From the NCBI GenBank assembly GCA_943735955.1, contig OX030958.1:124001-188000 (forward strand): a stretch of 64,000 bases of DNA. Reading direction: 5' to 3'. This document shows positions 23,791 through 35,430 of this stretch, piece by piece (position 1 is the first letter of the stretch; each line of letters starts with the position of its first letter). Below the pieces are notes generated by a model. That model was not told where the DNA came from and made no database searches. It was given only the letters and a program-made list of their open reading frames with translations. The position numbers and the translations under genes are program-made. This stretch comes from Piscicola geometra (lineage: Eukaryota; Annelida; Clitellata; Hirudinida; Piscicolidae).

Positions 23791-24900
23791 AAGTGGTGCC
23801 AGGTGGTGCCAGGTGGTGCAAAGTGGTGCAAAGTGGTGCCAGGTGGTGCAAGGTGGTGCCAGGTAGTACCAGATGGTGCCAGGTGGTGCAAGGTGGTGCC
23901 AGGTGGTGCAAAGTGGTGCAAAGTGGTGCCAGGTGGTGCAAAGTGGTGCAAAGTGGTGCCAGGTGGTGCAAAGTGGTGCAAGGTGGTGCCAGGTGATGCA
24001 AAGTGGTGCAAGGTGGTGCCAGGTGGTGCAAGGTAGTGCCAGGTGGTGCAAAGTAGTGCAAAGTGGTGCCAGGTGGTGCAAGGTGGTGCCAGGTGGTGCC
24101 AGGTGGTGCAAAGTGGTGCAAAGTGGTGCCAGGTGGTGCAAGGTGGTGCCAGGTAGTGCCAGATGGTGCCAGGTGGTGCAAAGTGGTGCAAAGTGGTGCC
24201 AAGTGGTGCAAAGTGGTGCAAAGTGCCGCCAGGTGGTGCAAAGTAGTGCAAGGTGGTGCCAGGTGGTGCAAAGTGGTGCAAGGTGGTGCCAGGTGGTGCC
24301 AGGTGGTGCCAGGTGGTGCAAGGTGGTGCCAGGTGGTGCAAAGTAGTGCAAAGTGGTGCCAGGTGGTGCAAGGTGGTGCCAGGTGGTGCCAGGTGGTGCA
24401 AAGTGGTGCAAAGTGGTGCCAGGTGGTGCAAGGTGGTGCCAGGTAGTGCCAGATGGTGCCAGGTGGTGCAAGATAGTGCCAGGTGGTGCAAAGTGGTGCA
24501 AAGTGGTGCCAGGTGGTGCAAAGTGGTGCAAGGTGGTGCCAGGTGGTGCAAAGTGGTGCAAAGTGGTGCCAGGTGGTGCCAGGTGGTGCAAGGTGGTGCC
24601 AGGTGGTGCAAAGTAGTGCAAAGTGGTGCCAGGTGGTGCAAAGTGGTGCAAGGTGGTGCCAGGTGGTGCAAAGTGGTGCCAGGTGGTGCAAGGTAGTGCC
24701 AGGTGGTGCAAAGTGGTGCAAAGTGGTGCCAGGTGGTGCAAAGTGGTGCCAGGTAAGGCCAGGTGGTGCAAGGTGGTGCCAGGTGGTGCCAGGTGGTGCC
24801 AGGTGGTGCAAGGTGGTGCCAGGTGGTGCAAAGTGGTGCAAAGTGGTGCCAGGTGGTGCAAAGTGGTGCAAGGTGGTGCCAGGTGGTGCCAGGTGGTGCC
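23580..24900. repeat. Diverged third copy of the 0.7-2.2 kb segment
   Basis: From about 23,580 the unit order follows bases 713 onward (and 7,983 onward). It includes the rare GTAGTACC unit at 23,861-23,870 (compare 991 and 8,261) and GTAAGGCC at 24,751-24,760 (compare 2,141 and 9,411). The interval between these two markers is 890 bp here and 1,150 bp in both other copies, so about 26 units have been lost or replaced. It carries the CpG-containing GTGCCGCC unit at 24,231-24,240. Confidence 0.75.
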
Positions 24901-27900
24901 AGGTGGTGCAAGGTGGTGCCAGGTGGTGCAAAGTAGTGCAAAGTGGAGCCAGGTGGTGCAAAGTGGAGCCAGGTGGTGCAAAGTAGTGCAAAGTGGTGCC
25001 AGGTGGTGCAAAGTGGTGCAAGGTGGTGCCAGGTGGTGCAAAGTGGTGCCAGGTGGTGCCAGGTGGTGCAAAGTGGTGCAAAGTAGTGCCAGGTGGTGCC
25101 AGGTGGTGCAAGGTGGTGCCAGGTGGTGCCAAGTGGTGCCAGGTGGTGCCAGGTGGTGCAAAGTAGTGCAAGGTGGTGCCAGGTGGTGCAAAGTGGTGCA
25201 AAGTGGTGCCAGGTGGTGCAAAGTGGTGCAAGGTGGTGCCAGGTGGTGCAAAGTGGTGCAAGGTGGTGCCAGGTGGTGCCAGGTGGTGCAAGGTGGTGCC
25301 AGGTGGTGCAAAGTGGTGCAAAGTGGTGCCAGGTGGTGCAAAATGGTGCAAGGTGGTGCCAGGTGGTGCAAAGTGGTGCCAGGTGGTGCCAGGTGGTGCA
25401 AAGTGGTGCAAAGTGGTGCCAGGTGGTGCAAGGTGGTGCCAGGTAGTGCCAGATGGTGCCAGGTGGTGCAAGGTGGTGCCAGGTGGTGCAAGGTGGTGCC
25501 AGGTGGTGCCAGGTGGTGCCAGGTGGTGCAAGGTGGTGCCAGGTGGTGCAAAGTAGTGCAAAGTGGAGCCAGGTGGTGCAAAGTGGAGCCAGTTGGTGCA
25601 AAGTAGTGCAAAGTGGTGCCAGGTGGTGCAAAGTGGTGCAAGGTGGTGCCAGGTGGTGCAAAGTGGTGCAAAGTGGTGCCAGGTGGTGCAAGGTGGTGCC
25701 AGGTGGTGCCAGGTGGTGCAAAGTGGTGCAAAGTGGTGCCAGGTGGTGCAAGGTGGTGCCAGGTAGTGCCAGATGGTGCCAGGTGGTGCAAAGTAGTGCA
25801 AAGTGGTGCCAAGTGGTGCAAAGTGGTGCAAAGTGGTGCCAGGTGGTGCAAAGTGGTGCAAGGTGGTGCCAGGTGGTGCAAAGTGGTGCAAGGTGGTGCC
25901 AGGTGGTGCCAGGTGGTGCCAGGTGGTGCAAAGTGGTGCCAGGTGGTGCAAAGTAGTGCAAAGTGGTGCCAGGTGGTGCAAGGTGGTGCCAGGTGGTGCC
26001 AGGTGGTGCAAAGTGGTGCAAAGTGGTGCCAGGTGGTGCAAGGTGGTGCCAGGTAGTGCCAGATGGTGCCAGGTGGTGCAAGATGGTGCCAGGTGGTGCA
26101 AAGTAGTGCAAAGTGGTGCCAGGTGGTGCAAAGTGGTGCCAGGTGGTGCAAAGTGGTGCAAGGTGGTGCCAGGTGGTGCAAAGTGGTGCAAAGTGGTGCC
26201 AGGTGGTGCCAGGTGGTGCAAGGTGGTGCCAGGTGGTGCAAAGTAGTGCAAAGTGGTGCCAGGTGGTGCAAAGTGGTGCAAGGTGGTGCCAGGTGGTGCA
26301 AAGTGGTGCCAGGTGGTGCAAGGTAGTGCCAGGTGGTGCAAAGTGGTGCCAGGTGGTGCAAAGTGGTGCCAGGAAGTGCCAGGTGGTGCAAGGTGGTGCC
26401 AGGTGGTGCAAGGTGGTGCAAAGTGGTGCAAAGTGGTGCCAGGTGGTGCAAAGTGGTGCAAGGTGGTGCCAGGTGGTGCCAGGTGGTGCCAGGTGGTGCA
26501 AGGTGGTGCCAGGTGGTGCAAAGTAGTGCAAAGTGGAGCCAGGTGGTGCAAAGTGGAGCCAGGTGGTGCAAAGTAGTGCAAAGTGGTGCCAGGTGGTGCA
26601 AAGTGGTGCAAGGTGGTGCCAGGTGGTGCAAAGTGGTGCAAAGTGGTGCCAGGTGGTGCCAGGTGGTGCAAAGTGGTGCAAAGTAGTGCCAGGTGGTGCC
26701 AGGTGGTGCAAGGTGGTGCCAGGTGGTGCCAAGTGGTGCCAGGTGGTGCCAGGTGGTGCAAAGTAGTGCAAGGTGGTGCCAGGTGGTGCAAAGTGGTGCA
26801 AAGTGGTGCCAGGTGGTGCAAAGTGGTGCAAGGTGGTGCCAGGTGGTGCAAAGTGGTGCAAGGTGGTGCCAGGTGGTGCCAGGTGGTGCAAGGTGGTGCC
26901 AGGTGGTGCAAAGTGGTGCAAAGTGGTGCCAGGTGGTGCAAAATGGTGCAAGGTGGTGCCAGGTGGTGCAAAGTGGTGCCAGGTGGTGCCAGGTGGTGCA
27001 AAGTGGTGCAAAGTGGTGCCAGGTGGTGCAAGGTGGTGCCAGGTAGTGCCAGATGGTGCCAGGTGGTGCAAGGTGGTGCCAGGTGGTGCAAGGTGGTGCC
27101 AGGTGGTGCCAGGTGGTGCCAGGTGGTGCAAGGTGGTGCCAGGTGGTGCAAAGTAGTGCAAAGTGGAGCCAGGTGGTGCAAAGTGGAGCCAGTTGGTGCA
27201 AAGTAGTGCAAAGTGGTGCCAGGTGGTGCAAAGTGGTGCAAGGTGGTGCCAGGTGGTGCAAAGTGGTGCAAAGTGGTGCCAGGTGGTGCAAGGTGGTGCC
27301 AGGTGGTGCCAGGTGGTGCAAAGTGGTGCAAAGTGGTGCCAGGTGGTGCAAGGTGGTGCCAGGTAGTGCCAGATGGTGCCAGGTGGTGCAAAGTAGTGCA
27401 AAGTGGTGCCAAGTGGTGCAAAGTGGTGCAAAGTGGTGCCAGGTGGTGCAAAGTGGTGCAAGGTGGTGCCAGGTGGTGCAAAGTGGTGCAAGGTGGTGCC
27501 AGGTGGTGCCAGGTGGTGCCAGGTGGTGCAAAGTGGTGCCAGGTGGTGCAAAGTAGTGCAAAGTGGTGCCAGGTGGTGCAAGGTGGTGCCAGGTGGTGCC
27601 AGGTGGTGCAAAGTGGTGCAAAGTGGTGCCAGGTGGTGCAAGGTGGTGCCAGGTAGTGCCAGATGGTGCCAGGTGGTGCAAGATGGTGCCAGGTGGTGCA
27701 AAGTAGTGCAAAGTGGTGCCAGGTGGTGCAAAGTGGTGCCAGGTGGTGCAAAGTGGTGCAAGGTGGTGCCAGGTGGTGCAAAGTGGTGCAAAGTGGTGCC
27801 AGGTGGTGCCAGGTGGTGCAAGGTGGTGCCAGGTGGTGCAAAGTAGTGCAAAGTGGTGCCAGGTGGTGCAAAGTGGTGCAAGGTGGTGCCAGGTGGTGCA

Positions 27901-27920
27901 AAGTGGTGCCAGGTGGTGCA
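24821..27920. repeat. 1,600-bp tandem duplication
   Basis: Bases about 24,821-26,330 are repeated at about 26,411-27,920. The offset is 1,590 at the start and 1,600 after one extra AAA unit near 26,631. Shared features include paired GTGGAGCC units, the rare AGTTGGTGCA unit (25,591 and 27,191), GTAGTGCCAGATGGTGCC at several sites and the GTGCCAAGTGG series. From 25,091 to about 26,326 I saw no difference between the copies by eye. Confidence 0.88.
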
Positions 27921-28659
27921 AGGTAGTGCAAGGTGGTGCAAAGTGGTGCAAAGTGGTGCCAGGTGGTGCAAAGTGGTGCCAGGTAGTGCCAGGTGGTGCA
28001 AGGTGGTGCCAGGTGGTGCCAGGTGGTGCCAGGTGGTGCAAGGTGGTGCCAGGTAGTGCAAAGTGGTGCAAAGTGGTGCCAGGTGGTGCAAAGTGGTGCA
28101 AGGTGGTGCCAGGTGGTGCAAAGTAGTGCAAAGTGGTGCCAGGTGGTGCAAGGTGGTGCCAGGTGGTGCCAGGTGGTGCAAAGTGGTGCCAGGTAGTGCC
28201 AGGTGGTGCAAGGTAGTGCCAGGTGGTGCCAGGTGGTGCCAGGTGGTGCAAGGTGGTGCCAGGTGGTGCAAAGTGGTGCAAAGTGGTGCCAGGTGGTGCA
28301 AAGTGGTGCAAGGTGGTGCCAGGTGGTGCAAAGTGGTGCAAGGTGGTGCCAGGTGGTGCCAGGTGGTGCCAGGTGGTGCCAGGTGGTGCAAGGTGGTGCC
28401 AGGTATTGCAAAGTGGTGCAAAGTGGAGCCAGGTGGTGCAAGGTGGTGCCAGGTGGTGCAAAGTGGTGCAAAGTGGTGCCAGGTGGTGCAAAGTGGTGCA
28501 AGGTGGTGCCAGGTAGTGCAAATTGGTGCCAGGTGGTGCAAGGTGGTGCCAGGTGGTGCAAAGTGGTGCAAGGTGGTGCCAGGTGGTGCAAAGTGGTGCA
28601 AAGTGGTGCCAGGTGGTGCCAGGTGGTGCAAGGTGGTGCCAGGTGGTGCAAAGTAGTGC

Positions 28660-30376
28660 AAAGTGGTGCCAGGTGGTGCAAAGTGGTGCAAGGTGGTGCC
28701 AGGTGGTGCAAAGTGGTGCCAGGTGGTGCAAGGTAGTGCCAGGTGGTGCAAAGTGGTGCAAAGTGGTGCCAGGTGGTGCAAAGTGGTGCCAGGTAAGGCC
28801 AGGTGGTGCAAGGTGGTGCCAGGTGGTGCCAGGTGGTGCCAGGTGGTGCAAGGTGGTGCCAGGTGGTGCAAAGTGGTGCAAAGTGGTGCCAGGTGGTGCA
28901 AAGTGGTGCAAGGTGGTGCCAGGTGGTGCCAGGTGGTGCCAGGTGGTGCAAGGTGGTGCCAGGTGGTGCAAAGTAGTGCAAAGTGGAGCCAGGTGGTGCA
29001 AAGTGGAGCCAGGTGGTGCAAAGTAGTGCAAAGTGGTGCCAGGTGGTGCAAAGTGGTGCAAGGTGGTGCCAGGTGGTGCAAAGTGGTGCAAAGTGGTGCC
29101 AGGTGGTGCCAGGTGGTGCAAAGTGGTGCAAAGTAGTGCCAGGTGGTGCCAGGTGGTGCAAGGTGGTGCCAGGTGGTGCCAAGTGGTGCCAGGTGGTGCC
29201 AGGTGGTGCAAAGTAGTGCAAGGTGGTGCCAGGTGGTGCAAAGTGGTGCAAAGTGGTGCCAGGTGGTGCAAAGTGGTGCAAGGTGGTGCCAGGTGGTGCA
29301 AAGTGGTGCAAGGTGGTGCCAGGTGGTGCCAGGTGGTGCAAGGTGGTGCCAGGTGGTGCAAAGTGGTGCAAAGTGGTGCCAGGTGGTGCAAAATGGTGCA
29401 AGGTAGTGCCAGGTGGTGCAAAGTGGTGCCAGGTGGTGCCAGGTGGTGCAAAGTGGTGCAAAGTGGTGCCAGGTGGTGCAAGGTGGTGCCAGGTAGTGCC
29501 AGATGGTGCCAGGTGGTGCAAGGTGGTGCCAGGTGGTGCAAAGTGGTGCAAAGTGGTGCCAGGTGGTGCAAAGTGGTGCAAAGTGGTGCCAGGTGGTGCA
29601 AAGTGGTGCAAGGTGGTGCCAGGTGGTGCAAAGTGGTGCAAGGTGGTGCCAGGTGGTGCCAGGTGGTGCCAGGTGGTGCCAGGTGGTGCAAGGTGGTGCC
29701 AGGTGGTGCAAAGTAGTGCAAAGTGGTGCCAGGTGGTGCAAGGTGGTGCCAGGTGGTGCCAGGTGGTGCAAAGTGGTGCAAAGTGGTGCCAGGTGGTGCA
29801 AGGTGGTGCCAGGTAGTGCCAGATGGTGCCAGGTGGTGCAAAGTAGTGCAAAGTGGTGCCAAGTGGTGCAAAGTGGTGCAAAGTGGTGCCAGGTGGTGCA
29901 AAGTGGTGCAAGGTGGTGCCAGGTGGTGCAAAGTGGTGCAAGGTGGTGCCAGGTGGTGCCAGGTGGTGCCAGGTGGTGCAAAGTGGTGCCAGGTGGTGCA
30001 AAGTAGTGCAAAGTGGTGCCAGGTGGTGCAAGGTGGTGCCAGGTGGTGCCAGGTGGTGCAAAGTGGTGCAAAGTGGTGCCAGGTGGTGCAAGGTGGTGCC
30101 AGGTAGTGCCAGATGGTGCCAGGTGGTGCAAGATGGTGCCAGGTGGTGCAAAGTAGTGCAAAGTGGTGCCAGGTGGTGCAAAGTGGTGCCAGGTGGTGCA
30201 AAGTGGTGCAAGGTGGTGCCAGGTGGTGCAAAGTGGTGCAAAGTGGTGCCAGGTGGTGCCAGGTGGTGCAAGGTGGTGCCAGGTGGTGCAAAGTAGTGCA
30301 AAGTGGTGCCAGGTGGTGCAAAGTGGTGCAAGGTATTGCCAGGTGGTGCAAAGTGGTGCCAGGTGGTGCAAGGTAG
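28660..30376. repeat. Further composite copy of the 24.6-27.9 kb material
   Basis: Bases about 28,663-29,136 follow 24,623 onward at an offset of about 4,040, including GTAAGGCC at 28,791-28,800. Bases 29,143 onward follow 25,093 at 4,050. Bases about 29,853-30,376 follow 27,403-27,926 at an offset of 2,450. The segment is therefore stitched from two parts of the preceding 1,600-bp family. A private GTATTGCC unit lies at 30,333. Confidence 0.8.
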
Positions 30377-33190
30377 TGCCAGGTGGTGCAAAGTGGTGCA
30401 AAGTGGTGCCAGGTGGTGCAAAGTGGTGCCAGGTAGTGCCAGGTGGTGCAAGGTGGTGCCAGGTGGTGCCAGGTGGTGCCAGGTGGTGCAAGGTGGTGCC
30501 AGGTAGTGCAAAGTGGTGCAAAGTGGTGCCAGGTGGTGCAAAGTGGTGCAAGGTGGTGCCAGGTGGTGCAAAGTAGTGCAAAGTGGTGCCAGGTGGTGCA
30601 AGGTGGTGCCAGGTGGTGCAAAGTGGTGCCAGGTAGTGCCAGGTGGTGCAAGGTGGTGCCAGGTGGTGCCAGGTGGTGCCAGGTGGTGCAAGGTGGTGCC
30701 AGGTGGTGCAAAGTGGTGCAAAGTGGTGCCAGGTGGTGCAAAGTGGTGCAAGGTGGTGCCAGGTGGTGCAAAGTGGTGCAAGGTGGTGCCAGGTGGTGCC
30801 AGGTGGTGCCAGGTGGTGCAAGGTGGTGCCAGGTATTGCAAAGTGGTGCAAAGTGGAGCCAGGTGGTGCAAGGTGGTGCCAGGTGGTGCAAAGTGGTGCA
30901 AAGTGGTGCCAGGTGGTGCAAAGTGGTGCAAGGTGGTGCCAGGTAGTGCAAATTGGTGCCAGGTGGTGCAAGGTGGTGCCAGGTGGTGCAAAGTGGTGCA
31001 AGGTGGTGCCAGGTGGTGCAAAGTGGTGCAAAGTGGTGCCAGGTGGTGCCAGGTGGTGCAAGGTGGTGCTAGGTGGTGCAAAGTGGTGCAAAGTGGTGCC
31101 AGGTGGTGCAAAGTGGTGCAAGGTGGTGCCAGGTGGTGCAAAGTGGTGCCAGGTGGTGCAAGGTGGTGCCAGGTGGTGCCAGGTGGTGCAAGGTAGTGCA
31201 AGGTGGTGACAGGTGGTGCAAAGTGGTGCCAAGTGGTGCCAGGTGGTGCAAAGTGGTGCCAGGTGGTGCAAGGTGGTGCAAGGTGGTGCCAGGTGGTGCA
31301 AAGTGGTGCAAAGTGGTGCCAGGTGGTGCAAAGTAGTGCAAGGTGGTGCCAGGTGGTGCAAAGTGGTGCCAGGTGGTGCAAAGTGGTGCAAGGTGGTGCC
31401 AGGTGGTGCAAAGTGGTGCCAGGTGGTGTAAGGTGGTGCCAGATGGTGCCAGGTGGTGCAAAGTAGTGCAAGGTGGTGCCAGGTGGTGCAAAGTAGTGCC
31501 AAGTGGTGCCAGGTGGTGCAAAGTGATGCAAAGTGGTGCCAGGTGGTGCAAGGTGGTGCCAGGTGGTGCCAGGTGGTGCCAGGTGGTGCCAGGTGGTGCA
31601 AGGTGGTGCCAGGTGGTGCAAAGTGGTGCAAAGTAGAGCCAGGTGGTGCAAAGTGGTGCAAAGTGGAGCCAGGTGGTGCAAAGTGGTGCAAAGTGGTGCC
31701 AGGTGGTGCAAAGTGGTGCAAGGTGGTGCCAGGTGGTGCAAAGTGGTGCAAAGTGGTGCCAGGTGGTGCAAAGTGATGCAAGGTGGTGCCAGGTGGTGCA
31801 AAGTGGTGCCAGGTGGTGCCAGGTGGTGCAAAGTGGTGCAAAGTGGTGCCAGGTGGTGCCAGGTGGTGCAAGGTGGTGCCAGGTGGTGCCAGGTGGTGCC
31901 AGGTGGTGCAAGGTGGTGCCAGGTGGTGCCAGGTAATGCCAGGTGGTGCAAAGTGGTGCAAAGTGGTGCCAGGTGGTGCAAAGTGGTGCAAGGTGGTGCC
32001 AAGTGGTGCAAAGTAGTGCAAGGTGGTGCCAGGTGGTGCCAGGTGGTGCCAGGTGGTGCAAGGTGGTGCCAGGTGGTGCAAAGTAGTGCAAAGTGGTGCC
32101 AGGTGGTGCAAGGTGGTGCCAGGTGGTGCCAGGTGGTGCAAAGTGGTGCAAAGTGGTGCCAGGTGGTGCAAGGTGGTGCCAGGTAGTGCCAGATGGTGCC
32201 AGGTGGTGCAAAGTGGTGCAAAGTGGTGCCAAGTGGTGCAAAGTGGTGCAAAGTGGTGCCAGGTGGTGCAAAGTGGTGCAAGGTGGTGCCAGGTGGTGCA
32301 AAGTGGTGCAAGGTGGTGCCAGGTGGTGCCAGGTGGTGCCAGGTGGTGCAAGGTGGTGCCAGGTGGTGCAAAGTAGTGCAAAGTGGTGCCAGGTGGTGCA
32401 AGGTGGTGCCAGGTAGTGCCAGATGGTGCCAGGTGGTGCAAGATGGTGCCAGGTGGTGCAAAGTGGTGCAAAGTGGTGCCAGGTGGTGCAAAGTGGTGCA
32501 AAGTGGTGCCAGGTGGTGCAAAGTGGTCCAAGGTTGTGCCAGGTGGTGCAAAGTGGTGCAAAGTGGTGCCAGGTGGTGCCAGGTGGTGCAAGGTGGTGCC
32601 AGGTGGTGCAAAGTAGTGCAAAGTGGTGCCAGGTGGTGCAAAGTGGTGCAAGGTGGTGCCAGGTGGTGCAAAGTGGTGCCAGGTGGTGCAAGGTAGTGCC
32701 AGGTGGTGCAAAGTGGTGCAAGGTGGTGCCAGGTGGTGCAAAGTGGTGCCAGGTAGTGCCAGGTGGTGCAAGGTGGTGCCAGGTGGTGCCAGGTGGTGCC
32801 AGGTGGTGCAAGGTGGTGCCAGGTGGTGCAAAGTGGTGCAAAGTGGTGCCAGGTGGTGCAAAGTGGTGCAAGGTGGTGCCAGGTGGTGCAAAGTAGTGCA
32901 AAGTGGTGCCAGGTGGTGCAAGGTGGTGCCAGGTGGTGCCAGGTGGTGCAAAGTGGTGCCAGGTAGTGCCAGGTGGTGCAAGGTGGTGCCAGGTGGTGCC
33001 AGGTGGTGCCAGGTGGTGCAAGGTGGTGCCAGGTGGTGCAAAGTGGTGCAAAGTGGTGCCAGGTGGTGCAAAGTGGTGCAAGGTGGTGCCAGGTGGTGCA
33101 AAGTGGTGCAAGGTGGTGCCAGGTGGTGCCAGGTGGTGCCAGGTGGTGCAAGGTGGTGCCAGGTATTGCAAAGTGGTGCAAAGTGGAGCC

Positions 33191-35430
33191 AGGTGGTGCA
33201 AGGTGGTGCCAGGTGGTGCAAAGTGGTGCAAAGTGGTGCCAGGTGGTGCAAAGTGGTGCAAGGTGGTGCCAGGTAGTGCAAATTGGTGCCAGGTGGTGCA
33301 AGGTGGTGCCAGGTGGTGCAAAGTGGTGCAAGGTGGTGCCAGGTGGTGCAAAGTGGTGCAAAGTGGTGCCAGGTGGTGCCAGGTGATGCAAGGTGGTGCT
33401 AGGTGGTGCAAAGTGGTGCAAAGTGGTGCCAGGTGGTGCAAAGTGGTGCAAGGTGGTGCCAGGTGGTGCAAAGTGGTGCCAGGTGGTGCCAGGTGGTGCA
33501 AGGTAGTGCAAGGTGGTGCCAGGTGGTGCAAAGTGGTGCCAAGTGGTGCCAGGTGGTGCAAAGTGGTGCCAGGTGGTGCAAGGTGGTGCAAGGTGGTGCC
33601 AGGTGGTGCAAAGTGGTGCAAAGTGGTGCCAGGTGGTGCAAAGTGGTGCAAGGTGGTGCCAGGTGGTGCAAAGTGGTGCCAGGTGGTGCAAAGTCGTGCA
33701 AGGTGGTGCCAGGTGGTGCCAGGTGGTGCAAGGTGGTGCCAGGTGGTGCAAAGTAGTGCAAAGTGGTGCCAGGTGGTGCAAGGTGGTGCCAGGTGGTGCC
33801 AGGTGGTGCAAAGTGGTGCAAAGTGGTGCCAGGTGGTGCAAGGTGGTGCCAGGTAGTGCCAGATGGTGCCAGGTGGTGCAAGATGGTGCCAGGTGGTGCA
33901 AAGTGGTGCAAAGTGGTGCCAGGTGGTGCAAAGTGGTGCAAAGTGGTGCCAGGTGGTGCAAAGTGGTCCAAGGTTGTGCCAGGTGGTGCAAAGTGGTGCA
34001 AAGTGGTGCCAGGTGGTGCCAGGTGGTGCAAGGTGGTGCCAGGTGGTGCAAAGTAGTGCAAAGTGGTGCCAGGTGGTGCAAAGTGGTGCAAGGTGGTGCC
34101 AGGTGGTGCAAAGTGGTGCCAGGTGGTGCAAGGTAGTGCCAGGTGGTGCAAAGTGGTGCAAAGTGGTGCAAAGTGGTGCCAGGTGGTGCAAAGTGGTGCC
34201 AGGTAGTGCCAGGTGGTGCAAGGTGGTGCCAGGTGGTGCCAGGTGGTGCCAGGTGGTGCAAGGTGGTGCCAGGTGGTGCAAAGTGGTGCAAAGTGGTGCC
34301 AGGTGGTGCAAAGTGGTGCAAGGTGGTGCCAGGTGGTGCAAAGTAGTGCAAAGTGGTGCCAGGTGGTGCAAGGTGGTGCCAGGTGGTGCCAGGTGGTGCA
34401 AAGTGGTGCCAGGTAGTGCCAGGTGGTGCAAGGTGGTGCCAGGTGGTGCCAGGTGGTGCCAGGTGGTGCAAGGTGGTGCCAGGTGGTGCAAAGTGGTGCA
34501 AAGTGGTGCCAGGTGGTGCAAAGTGGTGCAAAGTGGTGCCAGGTAGTGCAAATTGGTGCCAGGTGGTGCAAGGTGGTGCCAGGTGGTGCAAAGTGGTGCA
34601 AGGTGGTGCCAGGTGGTGCAAAGTGGTGCAAAGTGGTGCCAGGTGGTGCCAGGTGATGCAAGGTGGTGCTAGGTGGTGCAAAGTGGTGCAAAGTGGTGCC
34701 AGGTGGTGCAAAGTGGTGCAAGGTGGTGCCAGGTGGTGCAAAGTGGTGCCAGGTGGTGCCAGGTGGTGCAAGGTAGTGCAAGGTGGTGCCAGGTGGTGCA
34801 AAGTGGTGCCAAGTGGTGCCAGGTGGTGCAAAGTGGTGCCAGGTGGTGCAAGGTGGTGCAAGGTGGTGCCAGGTGGTGCAAAGTGGTGCAAAGTGGTGCC
34901 AGGTGGTGCAAAGTGGTGCAAGGTGGTGCCAGGTGGTGCAAAGTGGTGCCAGGTGGTGCAAAGTCGTGCAAGGTGGTGCCAGGTGGTGCCAGGTGGTGCA
35001 AGGTGGTGCCAGGTGGTGCAAAGTAGTGCAAAGTGGTGCCAGGTGGTGCAAGGTGGTGCCAGGTGGTGCCAGGTGGTGCAAAGTGGTGCAAAGTGGTGCC
35101 AGGTGGTGCAAGGTGGTGCCAGGTAGTGCCAGATGGTGCCAGGTGGTGCAAGATGGTGCCAGGTGGTGCAAAGTGGTGCAAAGTGGTGCCAGGTGGTGCA
35201 AAGTGGTGCAAAGTGGTGCCAGGTGGTGCAAAGTGGTCCAAGGTTGTGCCAGGTGGTGCAAAGTGGTGCAAAGTGGTGCCAGGTGGTGCCAGGTGGTGCA
35301 AGGTGGTGCCAGGTGGTGCAAAGTAGTGCAAAGTGGTGCCAGGTGGTGCAAAGTGGTGCAAGGTGGTGCCAGGTGGTGCAAAGTGGTGCCAGGTGGTGCA
35401 AGGTAGTGCCAGGTGGTGCAAAGTGGTGCA
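33191..35430. repeat. 1,270-bp tandem duplication
   Basis: Bases about 33,191-34,160 are repeated at about 34,461-35,430. Shared rare units are AATTGGTGCC (33,281 and 34,551), GTGATGCAAGG near 33,384 and 34,654, GTGCTAGG near 33,399 and 34,669, AAGTCGTGCA (33,691 and 34,961) and the GTGGTCCAAGGTTGTGCC pair (33,964 and 35,234). Beyond 35,430 the unit order follows 32,740 onward at an offset of about 2,710. Confidence 0.87.

Noticed and set aside
4510..30951. Minus-strand open frame of 8,813 codons
   Set aside because: It has the same repeat peptide and a TTG start, lies in a different frame from the larger one covering it, crosses the indel-rich stretch, and shows no domain, signal or stable fold.
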